64,000 nt of DNA. Origin: Botryococcus braunii. Lineage: Eukaryota; Chlorophyta; Trebouxiophyceae. The notes under the pieces are model-generated. The model did not search any database. It saw nothing but the letters and a program-made list of their open reading frames with translations, and had not been told where the DNA came from. This document shows, one piece after another, positions 33,301 through 45,166 of the stretch. Position 1 is the first letter of the stretch; every line of letters begins with the position of its first letter. Position numbers and translations under genes: made by a program. The stretch covers positions 80,572 through 144,571 of the forward strand of contig KV908571.1 in the NCBI GenBank assembly GCA_002005505.1. The letters are read 5' to 3'.

Positions 33301-33834
33301 ATGAGAATATGCTGCTTCATTGGCAGAAATGTCACCGTAACATTTAACTGTAAACTATATGGTGCTGTCTTCTCGTCCCCTTGATACTCGTGATTAAGGC
33401 TTCCTCAATTTGGTTTGGTCACTAGAAGCCATCATATCCCGAAATGCTGCGCACCACCAAAATTTTAGTTGGCTTGCCAGCCTCCACTGCTTTGTCATGT
33501 CACACCTCCCTTCAACACATGGGTTGGCGCCGTACGATCGTAGTACATACCTTGTAGGCCTTGCCAACCAAACAAATTTATGTATTGCTGCACGTTGGGA
33601 TCTAAAATGGGGGGTACTCCTGCACATCCCATTGTCCATAATTATGTTTCAAGAATGTAACCATGTGCATTGAATATGTGAAGTACGTATTAGTCTTACC
33701 TAGTGGCAGCTGATTCACAGGTGCGGAATTCAAGTTGGGGCAGTTACTTTGAGGTGCTGCTGGCGTTGGTCCAAGAGGTTGGGGATGGTTTATTTCTTGG
33801 GGATCTGCTCGGGCCCCCACCATTAGTGCTTGAG

Positions 33835-34076
<242 letters not shown>

Positions 34077-34917
34077 TAACACTTGCTGTCCCGCTCGTCC
34101 ACAGCCCGGGATGTGGATTGATCCCCAATGTCATATCTATTAGGCATGACGCGCACCGGCCCCCAAAGGTGGATTATCCGCCTGGAAGTAAAAGTAAAAC
34201 TTTCTGTCAAGGCGGATTTATGATAGAAGGTTTTGAGTGGCTGAATCGCGAGTCAAATCCTGAGCGTCTCGAGGATTTCAACCCGGATTTCGGGGGCCTC
34301 CGATTCGCTTGATTCAAGCGCCACGACATTCTTCGCACGCGCGACAAGAAAACCCTGAATCGAAATCCGGAATCGAGTCGAGTGTGCCCAAGCCCTAACC
34401 GAAAGGTCCAGAAGAACTTAGAACCTTCTGGAGGAATCCAGAGACGCTCTTACAATCAGCCACGCATTTCAAATGCATGACAAACTGACACGTATAAGAA
34501 ATCTAGAGAGTTCTAGACTGATGGAGAAAGTTCTAGACACGAAGTTCACAATGAAGAGACGCTAAACATTACACGGCACCACTGTTCTAGAAAGTACGAG
34601 CTGATTCCTGAAACATCAAGGAACTGTTTAGCAGCTGCTTATGAACTGCACATTAAAACTTGCCTTCAAGCGGGCCCACAACGTGTCAAATAGCAAATTT
34701 CCTTTTAAGTCCCACTTCGGACCAACACGTGCGGGGCTGGGACTTAAAAGGGCACAAGATTGAGGGTTTTATCAAGCAGTACAAAATCCTCTCGAGCCGC
34801 GGAAGTCCCGACTCGAGGGCGGAGTCTTCCCGGTCTCCAGGGCACCCGGAAAGGACATATTCTGTTCGAAATCCATAATGGCTACTTAGTATAACAGGCA
34901 CTTGCTATATCGTCACA

Positions 34918-35420
34918 TATGTCACGTCCTTTCCCCCCCCCTAGAAGGAAGGAAAAGACTGGGTACGTCTTTTCTAGAAGCAGCCTTTTGGCCTGCATAA
35001 GGTACAGCTTGTTAGGTAAAATAAGGTACGATTTGATGTTGCATGAGATGTTAAGTCTAACTCAGGGGCCAACTTCTCATATACGTGGAAATCCTGACTC
35101 CCAAAGAGGGTTTTGCTTGCATTGAGGTGGTCACAATATATTCTTGTACTGCAATGAATGGGTCAATAAGGTACAACCTATGTACTGCGTGCGGATGCGT
35201 AACTTTGCCAATATGGTGGCATATCAGATACCACTTGTAGAAACGCATAATTACCATAGACGACTAATTATTTTCCTCCACCAGAGTTCGAATGCGTCAG
35301 ATTGCTTCCACCATGAAGGTGTACATGGTTGATTAAAGCCAGTCTTTCGGGACTAGAAGCCTGTGTGATATTATGGCTCCCACTTCGGGAATCCAAACCC
35401 TACCAAATTTGCTGCTCCAT
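34918..35420 (-). other. 3' non-coding region of element G
   Basis: Between the ORF stop and the 3' LTR; no gene seen. A G-rich purine tract on the minus strand (complement of 34931-34950) is the likely plus-strand primer. Confidence 0.5.
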
Positions 35421-37978
35421 TTAGATTGATGCTCGGATGCGCTGACGTGTTGCATATTTCCCGTTGAGATATCCATGATAGCAAAATGACCCAAGTTGTG
35501 ACGGCGGCATGCGGCACACCTGGTCCTTGGTCATTGACCCTGGAATAAGTTCTTGTACTTCGCCCTTGCTGCAAGGTACTTTGTAGGTGTCGTTGTCGGT
35601 TGCTGCCCGTTGGGGAGGGGATTCAGTATGCACAGCATTTGCGGCATCACCGTTGTTGATCGGGGACCCTTGGTCCATGAGTGTAGTTGCGCAGGGCTGA
35701 ATTGCTCGTGCCGCGGCTCCTTGCTTACGTATTCCTTCCAAATCCAAACTCCGACATGCCAACATGTTACTGCTTTGGCTAAAGTCCCCTAAAGCAAGCT
35801 TCTTATCATGCATGGTCTTCCTTCGTAGGGAGTTTGCATTCTTTAGCATTCTACCGGTGGTGATATAAGCTACTTTAAACCTTTTTAATGCGGGCAATAC
35901 TATTCCCTTTCTAGATATTTCAACACGTCTTGTGGGAATTCCAAATACTCTAGGTAAAACACTACAACATTTGTGCGTCCAGCCTAAAGAAGGCATGGCA
36001 CTCCCAAGACTATCATGTGGGGCACTTTTAAAGTGAACTGGTTCTAACATAGGACACATTACTTTTGCTGACGCGAACGTTGGACTGAAGTTGTCTGAGT
36101 CTATTATGTTGCATAAATTCTCTTGGGCGATGCACGAGCGAGGGCTCGTGGGTGAACTTGATGTATTGTGACTACTGTTAATCTGAGGCTTCTGCATACT
36201 ATTTACTGCGTGTTGAAGGTCATCCGGGGAATGCTCATCCCGGGATTGCGTCGGTAGACGTAAGTTAAGTACTTCTGATTGTACTGCGGCAGACTTAGGC
36301 TGCATGGGAACTCCCGTTAGACTTTTGTCCTGGTGTACCACTGCTTCTGCAGGGACAGCGATAAGGTGCGGCAAGCCAAGGTCTATCCTATGATGCATCA
36401 AAGTAGTACGTTGCTGCGTAATGCCAGGGGAAAACACATCCCTGTACTCCTTAACAAGTCCAAGGGTGCGCTCGCGCTCCTCGGGTAAAATCTTGGTCCC
36501 CAGGGGAACATCTTCGGGCTCAAGGTGGTCTGTCTCTTCTTCAATTATTTGGATGTCTGGCAATTTCTGTAGGCCGGGGTCTTCAGTCAAGTTGGGTGCA
36601 GGGGTCTTCACAATCATCACCGGCCAACGGGTAGGCCCCACACGCATGCGAGAAGAGCTGGGGGATCGTCCCGGGGCTGTAAACAGCTGCACTCCTGGAG
36701 GATATTGTCGAACGATTTGGAATTTCTCCATTACTATCGGAAACCATGTGGCTTCAGGCCACCAGGGTAAAACAAGGACGGCTGACGTCGTGGTTGGGCT
36801 GCTATCATAATATGTGAGGCAGTGCTGCACAATCTCTATTGCTTTTGAAAAAGGTGGGTTGCAGTAAATGTTCTTGTGGGTCCAATCTTGCTTTAAACAG
36901 TCTTGCTGGGGTGTCCAAAAGTAAGGCAATTGAGAGTTGCGGCCTTCCTGATCGCAGCAAGCGTCAAGGTCAAATGGGCCGAATTGCTCCTCAATGTCTT
37001 TGAATATAGTCTTTTCTAGCATCCAGTCTTCGGTGTTATTTGTTGGAGGCGGCGAGAGAGATGGTCCCTCTGCAAGGGTGATGTCGGCGGCGGTGGAATT
37101 CAAAAAGTCTACTTGCATTGCTTGTGGCTCCTCAACAAGGTCTGGGTATTCTTCTTCAGACGGTGAACTGGCAGTCTCTTCGCTACTGGCTTCTTCTTCA
37201 CTTGAATCCTCGGCCGCAGAGGTGTCAGAGGCGCTCTCGTCGAAATAAATTACTTGTGGCTGTGCTGGTACCTCCGGTCCCTCTTGGTCTCCCAGGTTCT
37301 CCACGGGAGCCCGCATAACACAATAACGATTAAAAGTCTTATCAGATGGCAGTACTGTTATAGGGACTTTCCCAATGAGGTTAGGGTCTATTTTATATGA
37401 CATTTCTGACTTTGCAAAGCTGATTTCTGCGTGGGCTTGCGTGAGCCAATCGGTACCCAGGAGTACATCGTAGCTCGTCGCTCCACTTACAAAAACGTCA
37501 ATTGGGAATATCAATCCATCAACACCTACTGGTAGCTTTCTAATTATGCCCCATGGGGCAGACGTGTTGCCATCAGCACAAGAGTACTTAAGTCTACAAG
37601 GCTCGATCTGGTTAAGCATGCCCAATTGTCTAGCTGCAGATTGCGATATCATGGTATTGGTTGCTCCAGTGTCAATAATTCCTTCTTCAAAGATAGTATT
37701 GTTAAGGATAATAGGGACTGTGGCTACAGTGGTGCTGATCGGGTTGCGTTGCAAATGCTGTTGGACTCGCGGCGCCTCGGGCGTATCGCTGGCTGAGGGG
37801 CTCTCGGAGGTGTCACTAGAGATTACTACAAGCTCTGCCTCCGCAGCTCTTGGTGGTGTTGAAGTGGTTTGCTTGCTTCGCTGGAAATGTTGGCGGGACG
37901 CATGTAGCTCCTGGATGGATCTTTGAAATTCCTCCTCAGTAATATGATTCAAATAGGATTGTACTGTCAGTTTCATAG
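35421..37978 (-). CDS. Protease and Dam-methyltransferase-like polyprotein segment of element G
   Basis: About 850 codons continuing the gag frame once F is removed. An aspartic protease (EGIIDTGATNTMIS, YDVLLGTDWL) is followed by an acidic Ser/Glu linker. A domain at about 36640-37030 resembles phage-type Dam DNA N6-adenine methyltransferases: FGPFDLDACCD, LKQDWTHKNIYCNPPFS (NPPF motif), AVLVLPWWPEATW, YPPGVQLFTAPG. Then comes the usual pre-RT linker (VKEYRDVFSPG, HHRIDLG). Where the RT should start the sequence diverges into about 260 residues of unknown origin. Methyltransferase activity is not claimed: only part of the fold is visible and no S-adenosylmethionine-binding motif was identified with certainty. 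Confidence 0.75.
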
Positions 37979-37983
37979 GTAAG

Positions 37984-38683
37984 TGTTGAGTTGTAAACAT
38001 ACATTATAGAATGCCTTGTGCTTTAGGTGATCTTCAAATTTACATTATTAGGATACGGGTCCACTATCCACATAAGGTACCTCAAGACACGTTCGGATGA
38101 GGTCTATTTCAAACATAAGGTACAATCTGATTTAGATTACGCGTTAGTGTGAAAGGACTATTAAAGCTGCGATCACCGCATAGTCGAGCAACTGGTTTGG
38201 AAAGATACTGGGCACATAAGGATGCCAGTCTTGTTCATGCAGTTGCATGTGTCTAAAGAGCACACAGTCGTCAAGGACGGTAGCTGGAGTGGCACGAACT
38301 TACGACCTGTCTGCTTGCTTACAGGTGCGGTGACGCAGGGTGTGTATTGGTAATGTGTTCATGTTTGATTGATTGTTTGTAAGTGAACCATCTTAGTGGA
38401 CAATCAAGTCTCCCAAACAGCTAAGGGACGGAGTCTTGATTGAGTATAGGAAGGTACTTGCTTTCAGCCGTCAGGAGCTTATCCGTGTGTAGATGCTCAT
38501 TGACAGATCAACATGTAACGGAACTGGTTTGGAAAGATACTGGGCACATAAGGATGCCAGTCTTGTTCATGCAGTTGCATGTGTCTAAAGAGCACACAGT
38601 CGTCAAGGACGGTAGCTGGAGTGGCACGAACTTACGACCTGTCTGCTTGCTTACAGGTGATGCCGAATGCCCATAACCTAACA
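37984..38683 (+). repeat. 5' LTR of copia F, with duplicated R-like block
   Basis: U3 37984-38189. Block copy 1 is 38190-38324 (135 bp, ending TTACAG, followed by GTGCGG), then 197 bp unique. Copy 2 is 38522-38656 (135 bp, identical), followed by a 27-bp U5. TATTAAAG at 38159-38166 lies 31 nt upstream of the block start. Confidence 0.95.
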
Positions 38684-38693
38684 GGTTATGGGC
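38669..38693 (+). other. Perfect hairpin joining U5 and primer site of F
   Basis: GCCCATAACCT (38669-38679) and AGGTTATGGGC (38683-38693) are exact inverted repeats with a 3-nt loop. The left arm lies in U5 and equals part of the primer tRNA; the right arm covers the last LTR base and the primer site. Confidence 0.85.
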
Positions 38694-38698
38694 CCACC
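38684..38698 (+). other. Primer-binding site of copia F
   Basis: GGTTATGGGCCCACC directly follows the LTR; initiator tRNA-Met anticodon-arm type. Confidence 0.8.
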
Positions 38699-39470
38699 CA
38701 ACTCTGGGTGCTGAGGACAAGCCGATATGTGGTTTTTGGGCAAGGCACTGGTGGCCAGCGGACACTACACAAGTCTACTCCAGTCCCAAAGGGAGCGACA
38801 GCCCCGCAGTTTGTACCCCGCCTTCATGTCGCAGTATATGCTTCAGAATCCATTCGAATTGATTCTGAAATGCCAAGAAATCTTGGCAGTTTCATCCGCA
38901 AGGCGAGGTGGTGAAATCCCGGTTGGAAGGGCACGAGGCGGAAGACCACCTTGGGATGGAGGAGTGAAATTTTGAGTGCATATGGGAGGTTGTGTATGAT
39001 TTGGGATCTGAAATTGTGAGTGTGTGGCTCAATGAGTTGAGAGAGGAAGTGATGCTCCTGTGTTACAGTAAGTGTACTGGTTGAGAGGTGAACCAATAGA
39101 AAGGCTTCTTTTTAAGTCTGCACCCTCTTAAGGCTGGAGATCAAGGGGGTCAGATTAACAAAAGTAGTTATGAATGACCTCTAACCACTGACAGCAAGTG
39201 TGATACTCAGCGGGAAGAAGTGGGTGGACCCTAGGGAGCCCCCATCCAGGTATTGGTAGACACCATGAGCAACAGTACAGGTACTGCAGCATGGGGATGG
39301 GCTTACATATGTGTTGTATGTGTAAGCGTGTGTAAAGATGTCCATGAGCTGGGGCTTGAAAGACATTGATTGTGTATGTGTAAACAGCCAGGAGTTGGTG
39401 CAATATGGTGGTAAGGGACTTTTGGTTCCCCAGTCCACTGAGCACATTCTTATTGTGGTTTGCGCTGCTA

Positions 39471-39650
39471 CTCGCTGATGGCTAGTCCCTAATGTTAAGG
39501 GTGAGAAAGGCTGATCGGGTGTCGCGTTCGGACTCGCTGATGGCTAGTCCCTAATGTTGAGGGTGAGAAAGGCTGATCAGGTGTCGCGTTCGGACTCGCT
39601 GATGGCTAGTCCCTAATGTTGAGGGTGAGAAATGCTAAATCGGGAGTCGT
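39471..39650 (+). repeat. Tandem repeat of about 62 bp, three units
   Basis: Each unit has CGCTGATGGCTAGTCCCTAATGTT then GGGTGAGAAAGGCTGATC.GGTGTCGCGTTCGGA. The third unit is partly diverged. Confidence 0.85.
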
Positions 39651-39974
39651 GTGCCTCATTGAACTGTCGTGCACTTGCGGAGTCAAGACCTCTTATCGGA
39701 ACTGCTGTGTAATCAATGTCATGACTTGTCTTATGTGCCTGGCATTCCTTCCATGTTTTCCAGAGTGTGAAACTAGACATTGACTGGTTGTGTCTGGTCA
39801 ATGATGTGTAGTCAATGCGATGTGTAGCTGATGTTGTGTGGCCAACGCGGTTTTCAAACCTTGAGTGGTCTTACATAGGGTCATATATGGGTCCAGTGTG
39901 GCTTGTGAGACCTCTCTATGTGTGTCTGTGTATGTGGTGTTGTGAAAATCCCTAAGGTATGCTGAGGTTTTTTT

Positions 39975-40425
39975 GACTTGGTGTTGAAAGTTTTTGGGTT
40001 GACCAGGAGTGAGTTGTGGGTACCAGAAGATTACAATTTTATCGTTGCGCAATGCATGCGCTTCACACCCTGACCTACAGTCTGGCATGGACCATAGAGT
40101 AATTGACCCAGAATGTTTAAGGGGATATACATTAATGACCTGGTGTTGAAAGTTTTTGGGCTGACCAAGAGTGAGTTGTGGGTACCACAAGATTACAATT
40201 GTATCGTTGCGCAATGCATGCGCTTCACGCCCTGACCTACAGTCTGGCATGGACCATAGGGTAATTGACCTAGAATGTTTAAGGTGATATACATGAATGA
40301 CCTGATGTTGAAAGGTTTTGGGCTGACCAGGAGTGAGTTGTGGGTACCAGAAGATTACAATTTTATCGTTGCAATGCATGGTAGTTGACCCAGAATGTTT
40401 AAGGTGATATACATGAATGACTCTA
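39975..40425 (+). repeat. Tandem repeat of about 160 bp, nearly three units
   Basis: Units share GTTGAAAG.TTTTGGG.TGACCA, GAGTGAGTTGTGGGTACCA and ATCGTTGCGCAATGCATGCGC, followed by CTGACCTACAGTCTGGCATGG. The last unit is internally shortened. Confidence 0.88.
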
Positions 40426-41707
40426 GGAATGCAAAGAGGGGTAGAAATAGCTGCAAGTTAGTCTTAATCCATGGTGCGGGCTACACAAAGGATATGAGTG
40501 TTAGATGGGCCAAATTATGAACACCAAAAATTGCTAACATGTAAAGCTAATTCTGATATTGACATGAAAAAAGAATTGGTTTCTGAGGACAATGAATTAA
40601 TTTGAAGAGTTTTGGGTTAATCTGTGACATAATGTGGTCAGGGGAAGCTCATCAGTTATCGTTGCGCGCGTGCGCGCGTTGCGTTTTTCGCGCAGTTGGA
40701 TGTTGAGTAGCCTAATGTCTAGTAGTGATGATGAAGAGGATTTATTGTGCTCAACATGAGGTTACTGATAGGTACCTGTGATGACCCTAGCTCCTCAAGC
40801 AGAGGATGGTGATATTTGACCCAACACACGTAAGCGTTGGTGACTTTGTAAGTCATGTGTATTGTTGCAGCAACGCCCTTAGAGACTGATCATACTACTG
40901 ATGGTGTAAAGATAAGACTTTTTTAAGGGTTATGTGTATAAATAGGGTAGAAGTGAGCTACCATCATTGTGACCAATACAAGTGAGCTTTGGGAGGTAGA
41001 ATTGTCAGTTACAGACAATTTAATCCTAAGGCCTTGATGCATCGGTGCACCCTCACGTTAGAAAGCTAGACCGGGATAGCCAGTAAAATCAATGAAAGCT
41101 AGAGAGAGTTCTTACAGATAGCCACAGAGCCAAGTTTGGGAGTTGTGGCCATATGTGAGAATTCTTGAAAAATTCCAGATGAAAGTCGTTGATATCCAGA
41201 CTCTAGGTTATATAACATGAAACATAGTTGTTAGATGCGTTTTTGAGTGCAGGTCGTTTGTAACGGTGTCTGTTTAGTCTTGATGCTTCAAATACTTAAC
41301 CAAATAAAAGTATAGAGGTTGGAGAAATATAATTTGATCGACGGACCGTGAAACATGTAATAGCACTTCCAGGGGAAGCAATGTGAGTTAGGGCAAGACA
41401 ACTTGAAAGTACTCAAGCAGTAAGTCCTGGGTCATGTTGGTTGTGCAAGTATTGGCCTCCATATGGTGATAGAAAGGGAACTCACACAGGAAATCACGGT
41501 CGCAACTAGTTTCGATGTCGCGCCGCGGACTAAAGGGTCAGTTGAAATGTATGGGGGGCTTTGAAAGTGAGGGGATGGATTTTGAGTTTACATGTATGTT
41601 TAGCTGTCATGATCATCATGACGGGTACGTATTAAATTCATGTCGTCATTTGAACACGTCGAGGAGACTAGTCTTCAATTGTTGTCAGAGGTATTACTGC
41701 GGTATAC

Positions 41708-42180
41708 ATGAGTGGTGTCTGTGGACTTAGAATAGCGTTGCAAAAAGTTGGAAAGGGTGTGTGTGAGGATGGTCGTGGAGTTGATACTCCAATGTTCAAG
41801 GACTTTGTGGCTAGCAGCAGGCTCGAGTCCAAGGATGTGGAGTCAGTAGGGTCAGGCACTCCTGGCCATCGGTATTGTGAGCTTAAAGGGTCACTCCGGT
41901 ACATTGCCAACACCACCAGATCTGAAATTGCATAGGCAGTTGGTGTGTTGCCAAGGTACAGAATGAGCCCTACCACTTCGCACTGGAGTGAAGCCATTCG
42001 AGTGCTGAAGTATCTTAGGGACACCCAAGAGTTAGCTTTAACTCTTGGAGGGAAGGTACCCGAGCGTGAAGGCTTTGTGGATGCCACTAAGCTAGGGAGG
42101 CCATAGGAGAGGGACTGGCAGATATCCCCTATGTGGAATCTGCTCACAATGTGGCTGAGTTTATGACCAAACAACTTAAC
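41708..42180 (+). pseudogene. pol: RT/RNase H tail of copia pol in element F
   Basis: VDTPMFKDFVASSR, GHRYCELKGSLRYIANTTRSEIA, TAG at 41933-41935, then AVGVLPRYRMSPTTSHWSEAIRVLKYLRDT and EGFVDAT, after which it is deleted. Residue by residue it follows the same region of element A, so F descends from an A-like family. Confidence 0.88.
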
Positions 42181-42253
42181 AAGTCCGTGGTGTTAGTCAT
42201 AGGGATTCACTAGGACTGAGAAGATACACATAAAGCATGCAGGCAAGGGGAAG

Positions 42254-42953
42254 TGTTGAGTTGTAAACATACATTATAGAATGCCTTGTGCTTTAGGTGA
42301 TCTTCAAATTTACATTATTAGGATACGGGTCCACTATCCACATAAGGTACCTCAAGACACGTTCGGATGAGGTCTATTTCAAACATAAGGTACAATCTGA
42401 TTTAGATTACGCGTTAGTGTGAAAGGACTATTAAAGCTGCGATCACCGCATAGTCGAGCAACTGGTTTGGAAAGATACTGGGCACATAAGGATGCCAGTC
42501 TTGTTCATGCAGTTGCATGTGTCTAAAGAGCACACAGTCGTCAAGGACGGTAGCTGGAGTGGCACGAACTTACGACCTGTCTGCTTGCTTACAGGTGCGG
42601 TGACGCAGGGTGTGTATTGGTAATGTGTTCATGTTTGATTGATTGTTTGTAAGTGAACCATCTTAGTGGACAATCAAGTCTCCCAAACAGCTAAGGGACG
42701 GAGTCTTGATTGAGTATAGGAAGGTACTTGCTTTCAGCCGTCAGGAGCTTATCCGTGTGTAGATGCTCATTGACAGATCAACATGTAACGGAACTGGTTT
42801 GGAAAGATACTGGGCACATAAGGATGCCAGTCTTGTTCATGCAGTTGCATGTGTCTAAAGAGCACACAGTCGTCAAGGACGGTAGCTGGAGTGGCACGAA
42901 CTTACGACCTGTCTGCTTGCTTACAGGTGATGCCGAATGCCCATAACCTAACA
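42254..42953 (+). repeat. 3' LTR of copia F
   Basis: Reads identical to the 5' LTR, offset 4270. Confidence 0.95.
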
Positions 42954-44246
42954 GTAAGCCTTTAATTTGTTGGATTGGCTCGCTTGAAGGGGCTGCCACT
43001 ACTGGGGGTCTTCGGTACGCCGGCCGGGGAGGATCTGGAAGTGGTGGCAGTCCCCCTAAGTCGACTGGCGGGCGCGGCGCAGGTGCCCTCCTAGGAAAAG
43101 CAGGTACTGGGGCTGGCGTAGGTGGTGTAGCAGTAGCAGGATTATTTCTTGGTGCTGAAGGTTCATTAGGCCCTGGGGCACCTGGCCTATTTGAAGATCT
43201 GGGGTCCACAGTGGTGTTTTGCACATTATTAGGCCGGCGGCGCAGCAATGGCTGGTCCAATTCAGGTGGATTTTCGGCTGGTCTTTTGGTGGCGTAGACG
43301 GGGAATGGGTCAGTAAACCCATCATACATCATCCTTACTTGGGGCTGTTCTTCCTCAGCTGGGTCCTCATGAAACTGAGTAAAGTTAGCGGCGGGCATGG
43401 GCCTCTGCAATTCTGCAATTTGAATTCTGAGTCTTTCCATTTCTCTGGTAAGCGTATCTATATCGGTTGCGGGTGGCGGAAGAGGTGCCTCCCTAGGTGG
43501 ATTAGCTGGTGCAATCTGTCTCGGCGGTGCTGCTGGTTGCGGCTGATTACGCCTTTCGGGGAAATCTCGCTGACGCGGCCAGTTTCTATTTTCTCTGTTA
43601 TCTCTGTTGTTCTCCCTTTGATTTTGCTGCTGCGGCGCGCGTGGCGCTCGCTGATCCACATTGTCAATGGGGCGGCGAGACCAAGGCTCACTTCTCTCGC
43701 GTGCTGGTACTTCTGTGTTTTGATTGACGTACATACCTCCTAATGGTGCATGCCCAAAGGTCTGTTCATAGTTTGCAGCCAAACGTATTATGTCGGCTAA
43801 CGCTCCATTGCCGGGGTAGGTCATCTGTACTCGCTCCCTAAGATGGGGCACTAAGCCTTTCACAAATAACTGGGTCACCATCCTGGGTGGCAGAGAGTTC
43901 TGCAAATAACCCACTAATTTCCTGTATCTGTCAGCGTAGCTGCGAACGGTCTCATTTGACAATTGTGCACATGTGTCTAACTTTAACATAAGGGTGTCTT
44001 CATCAAGGCCAAATCGTTAAGGAAGGCCTCTTTACAGTCATCCCAGTCATGTATATCATCTTGATTTGCGCGGAACCATGTGTAAGCCTCCTCGCGCATG
44101 GCATGCTTAACAAAACGTAAAACCCGATCACCCACTACTTGGTTGATCTCAATAAAAAGTTCGAAAGACTCTAACCACTGAAAAGGGTCCTCTGTAGGCT
44201 TTCCATAGAAAAATTCCAAACGTACTGGGGCTTGTATGTCTGCCAT
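42954..44246 (-). pseudogene. gag: gag of element G, frameshifted
   Basis: It starts MADIQAPVRLEFFYGKPTEDPFQWLESFELF, a Ty3-type gag domain. A one-base shift near 44000 moves the frame to LDTCAQLSNETVRSYADRYRKLVG and TQLFVKGLVPHLRERV, AANYEQTF. A long Arg/Asn/Pro-rich region follows, without a zinc knuckle. The frame runs to IQQIKG and is cut by copia F at 42953; it resumes in frame at 37978 with LPMKLTVQSYLNH. Gag and the next ORF were therefore one polyprotein. Confidence 0.82.
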
Positions 44247-45152
44247 GATAATTGTTCAATCAAACAAGGTCTTATGCTCTAGATTGCCTAACACACTATT
44301 AGAGATTACGCTCGAGTGTTCACAATACTAATTAATGTCAGATAATGTATATAATGCTATATACTTAAATGCTGATTCTGCTATTATAGCTGGCTGTAGG
44401 GGTGCCTGTTCAACAAACGGAGTGTAATCAGACCCCTCCTAAAGGGGCATCTAACTAACTCTGATAATGGAGTTGCAGATAAGTCTTCCTTCAAATCAGG
44501 GTACTCTGAAGCTTCTTAATAATTGTAATTCTCCAACAAACGATAAAACAAACTATAAGTATTTCAGGATTTGCAGAAGCTCGAGTCTCAATTCAGCTAG
44601 TTACGCCAACCTCGGACCTTCAACTCATAAATGCAAACAGTGCAGATGAACTCTGGAAGTACTTTTAATGTGAAATCAGACCTCTCTTCTACAGAGGAGA
44701 TCGAAATATTATGTATTTCCACAGATGCGTATCACGAAACCGCGATCTTTGATGTTGCTGAAATTTCGAAAAAGAAACAAATATGCAAACGCAATTCCAA
44801 AAGTATAGTCTTTGCTATTTCTAAAATGTATTCAAACAGAAAACAAGTGCTCAAAGCTATCAAATTGTCTCAACTAACTTCTGCAGTACAATGATGGGGT
44901 GCTTCAAACTGAACTTTCCTAATATATGGTTTCGCTACAAACGGTCGTTGCTGATGTCTTTGCTGTCGTTCCTGCGACACACGGAATGTAATCAAGCCCC
45001 TCCTAAAGGGGTATACCCAGTTCTATAAGCGGACAAAGCTCAACTGACTCCAAATACGGTACTCACGTGGTGCTATAAACACGGCAAATCTGCGCAGAAG
45101 GCCAGATTCGGAGAGCTCAGGCGCTGACTAATTCAACGCGCTAAAACTCCCT
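44247..45152 (-). other. Leader of element G
   Basis: About 900 bp, AT-rich, between primer site and gag. Short frames only; nothing recognised. Confidence 0.5.
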
Positions 45153-45166
45153 GGACGGTGCAGCCA
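45153..45166 (-). other. Putative primer-binding site of element G
   Basis: Minus-strand TGGCTGCACCGTCC directly follows the LTR; TGG is the usual start for a site pairing with a tRNA CCA end. The tRNA was not identified. Confidence 0.5.

Larger units (their letters stand above)
38699..41700 (+). other. Non-coding internal region of copia F
   Basis: 3 kb without recognisable protein domains. It contains two tandem arrays (listed) and a GC-alternating palindrome at 40657-40684 (TTGCGCGCGTGCGCGCGTTGCG). Confidence 0.6.
37984..42953 (+). mobile_element. Non-autonomous Ty1/copia derivative F
   Basis: 700-bp LTRs (TGTTGAGTTGTAAAC...AACCTAACA) that read identical; target duplication GTAAG at 37979-37983 and 42954-42958. 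The internal 3.6 kb keeps a primer site, non-coding tandem repeats, a broken RNase H tail most like element A, and a purine tract (GGCAAGGGGAAG). It splits the ORF of element G. It must depend on another copia for proteins. Confidence 0.95.

Noticed and set aside
39471..39650. Regularly spaced repeats as a CRISPR-like array
   Set aside because: Units are contiguous without unique spacers and lie inside a eukaryotic retrotransposon; they are ordinary tandem repeats.
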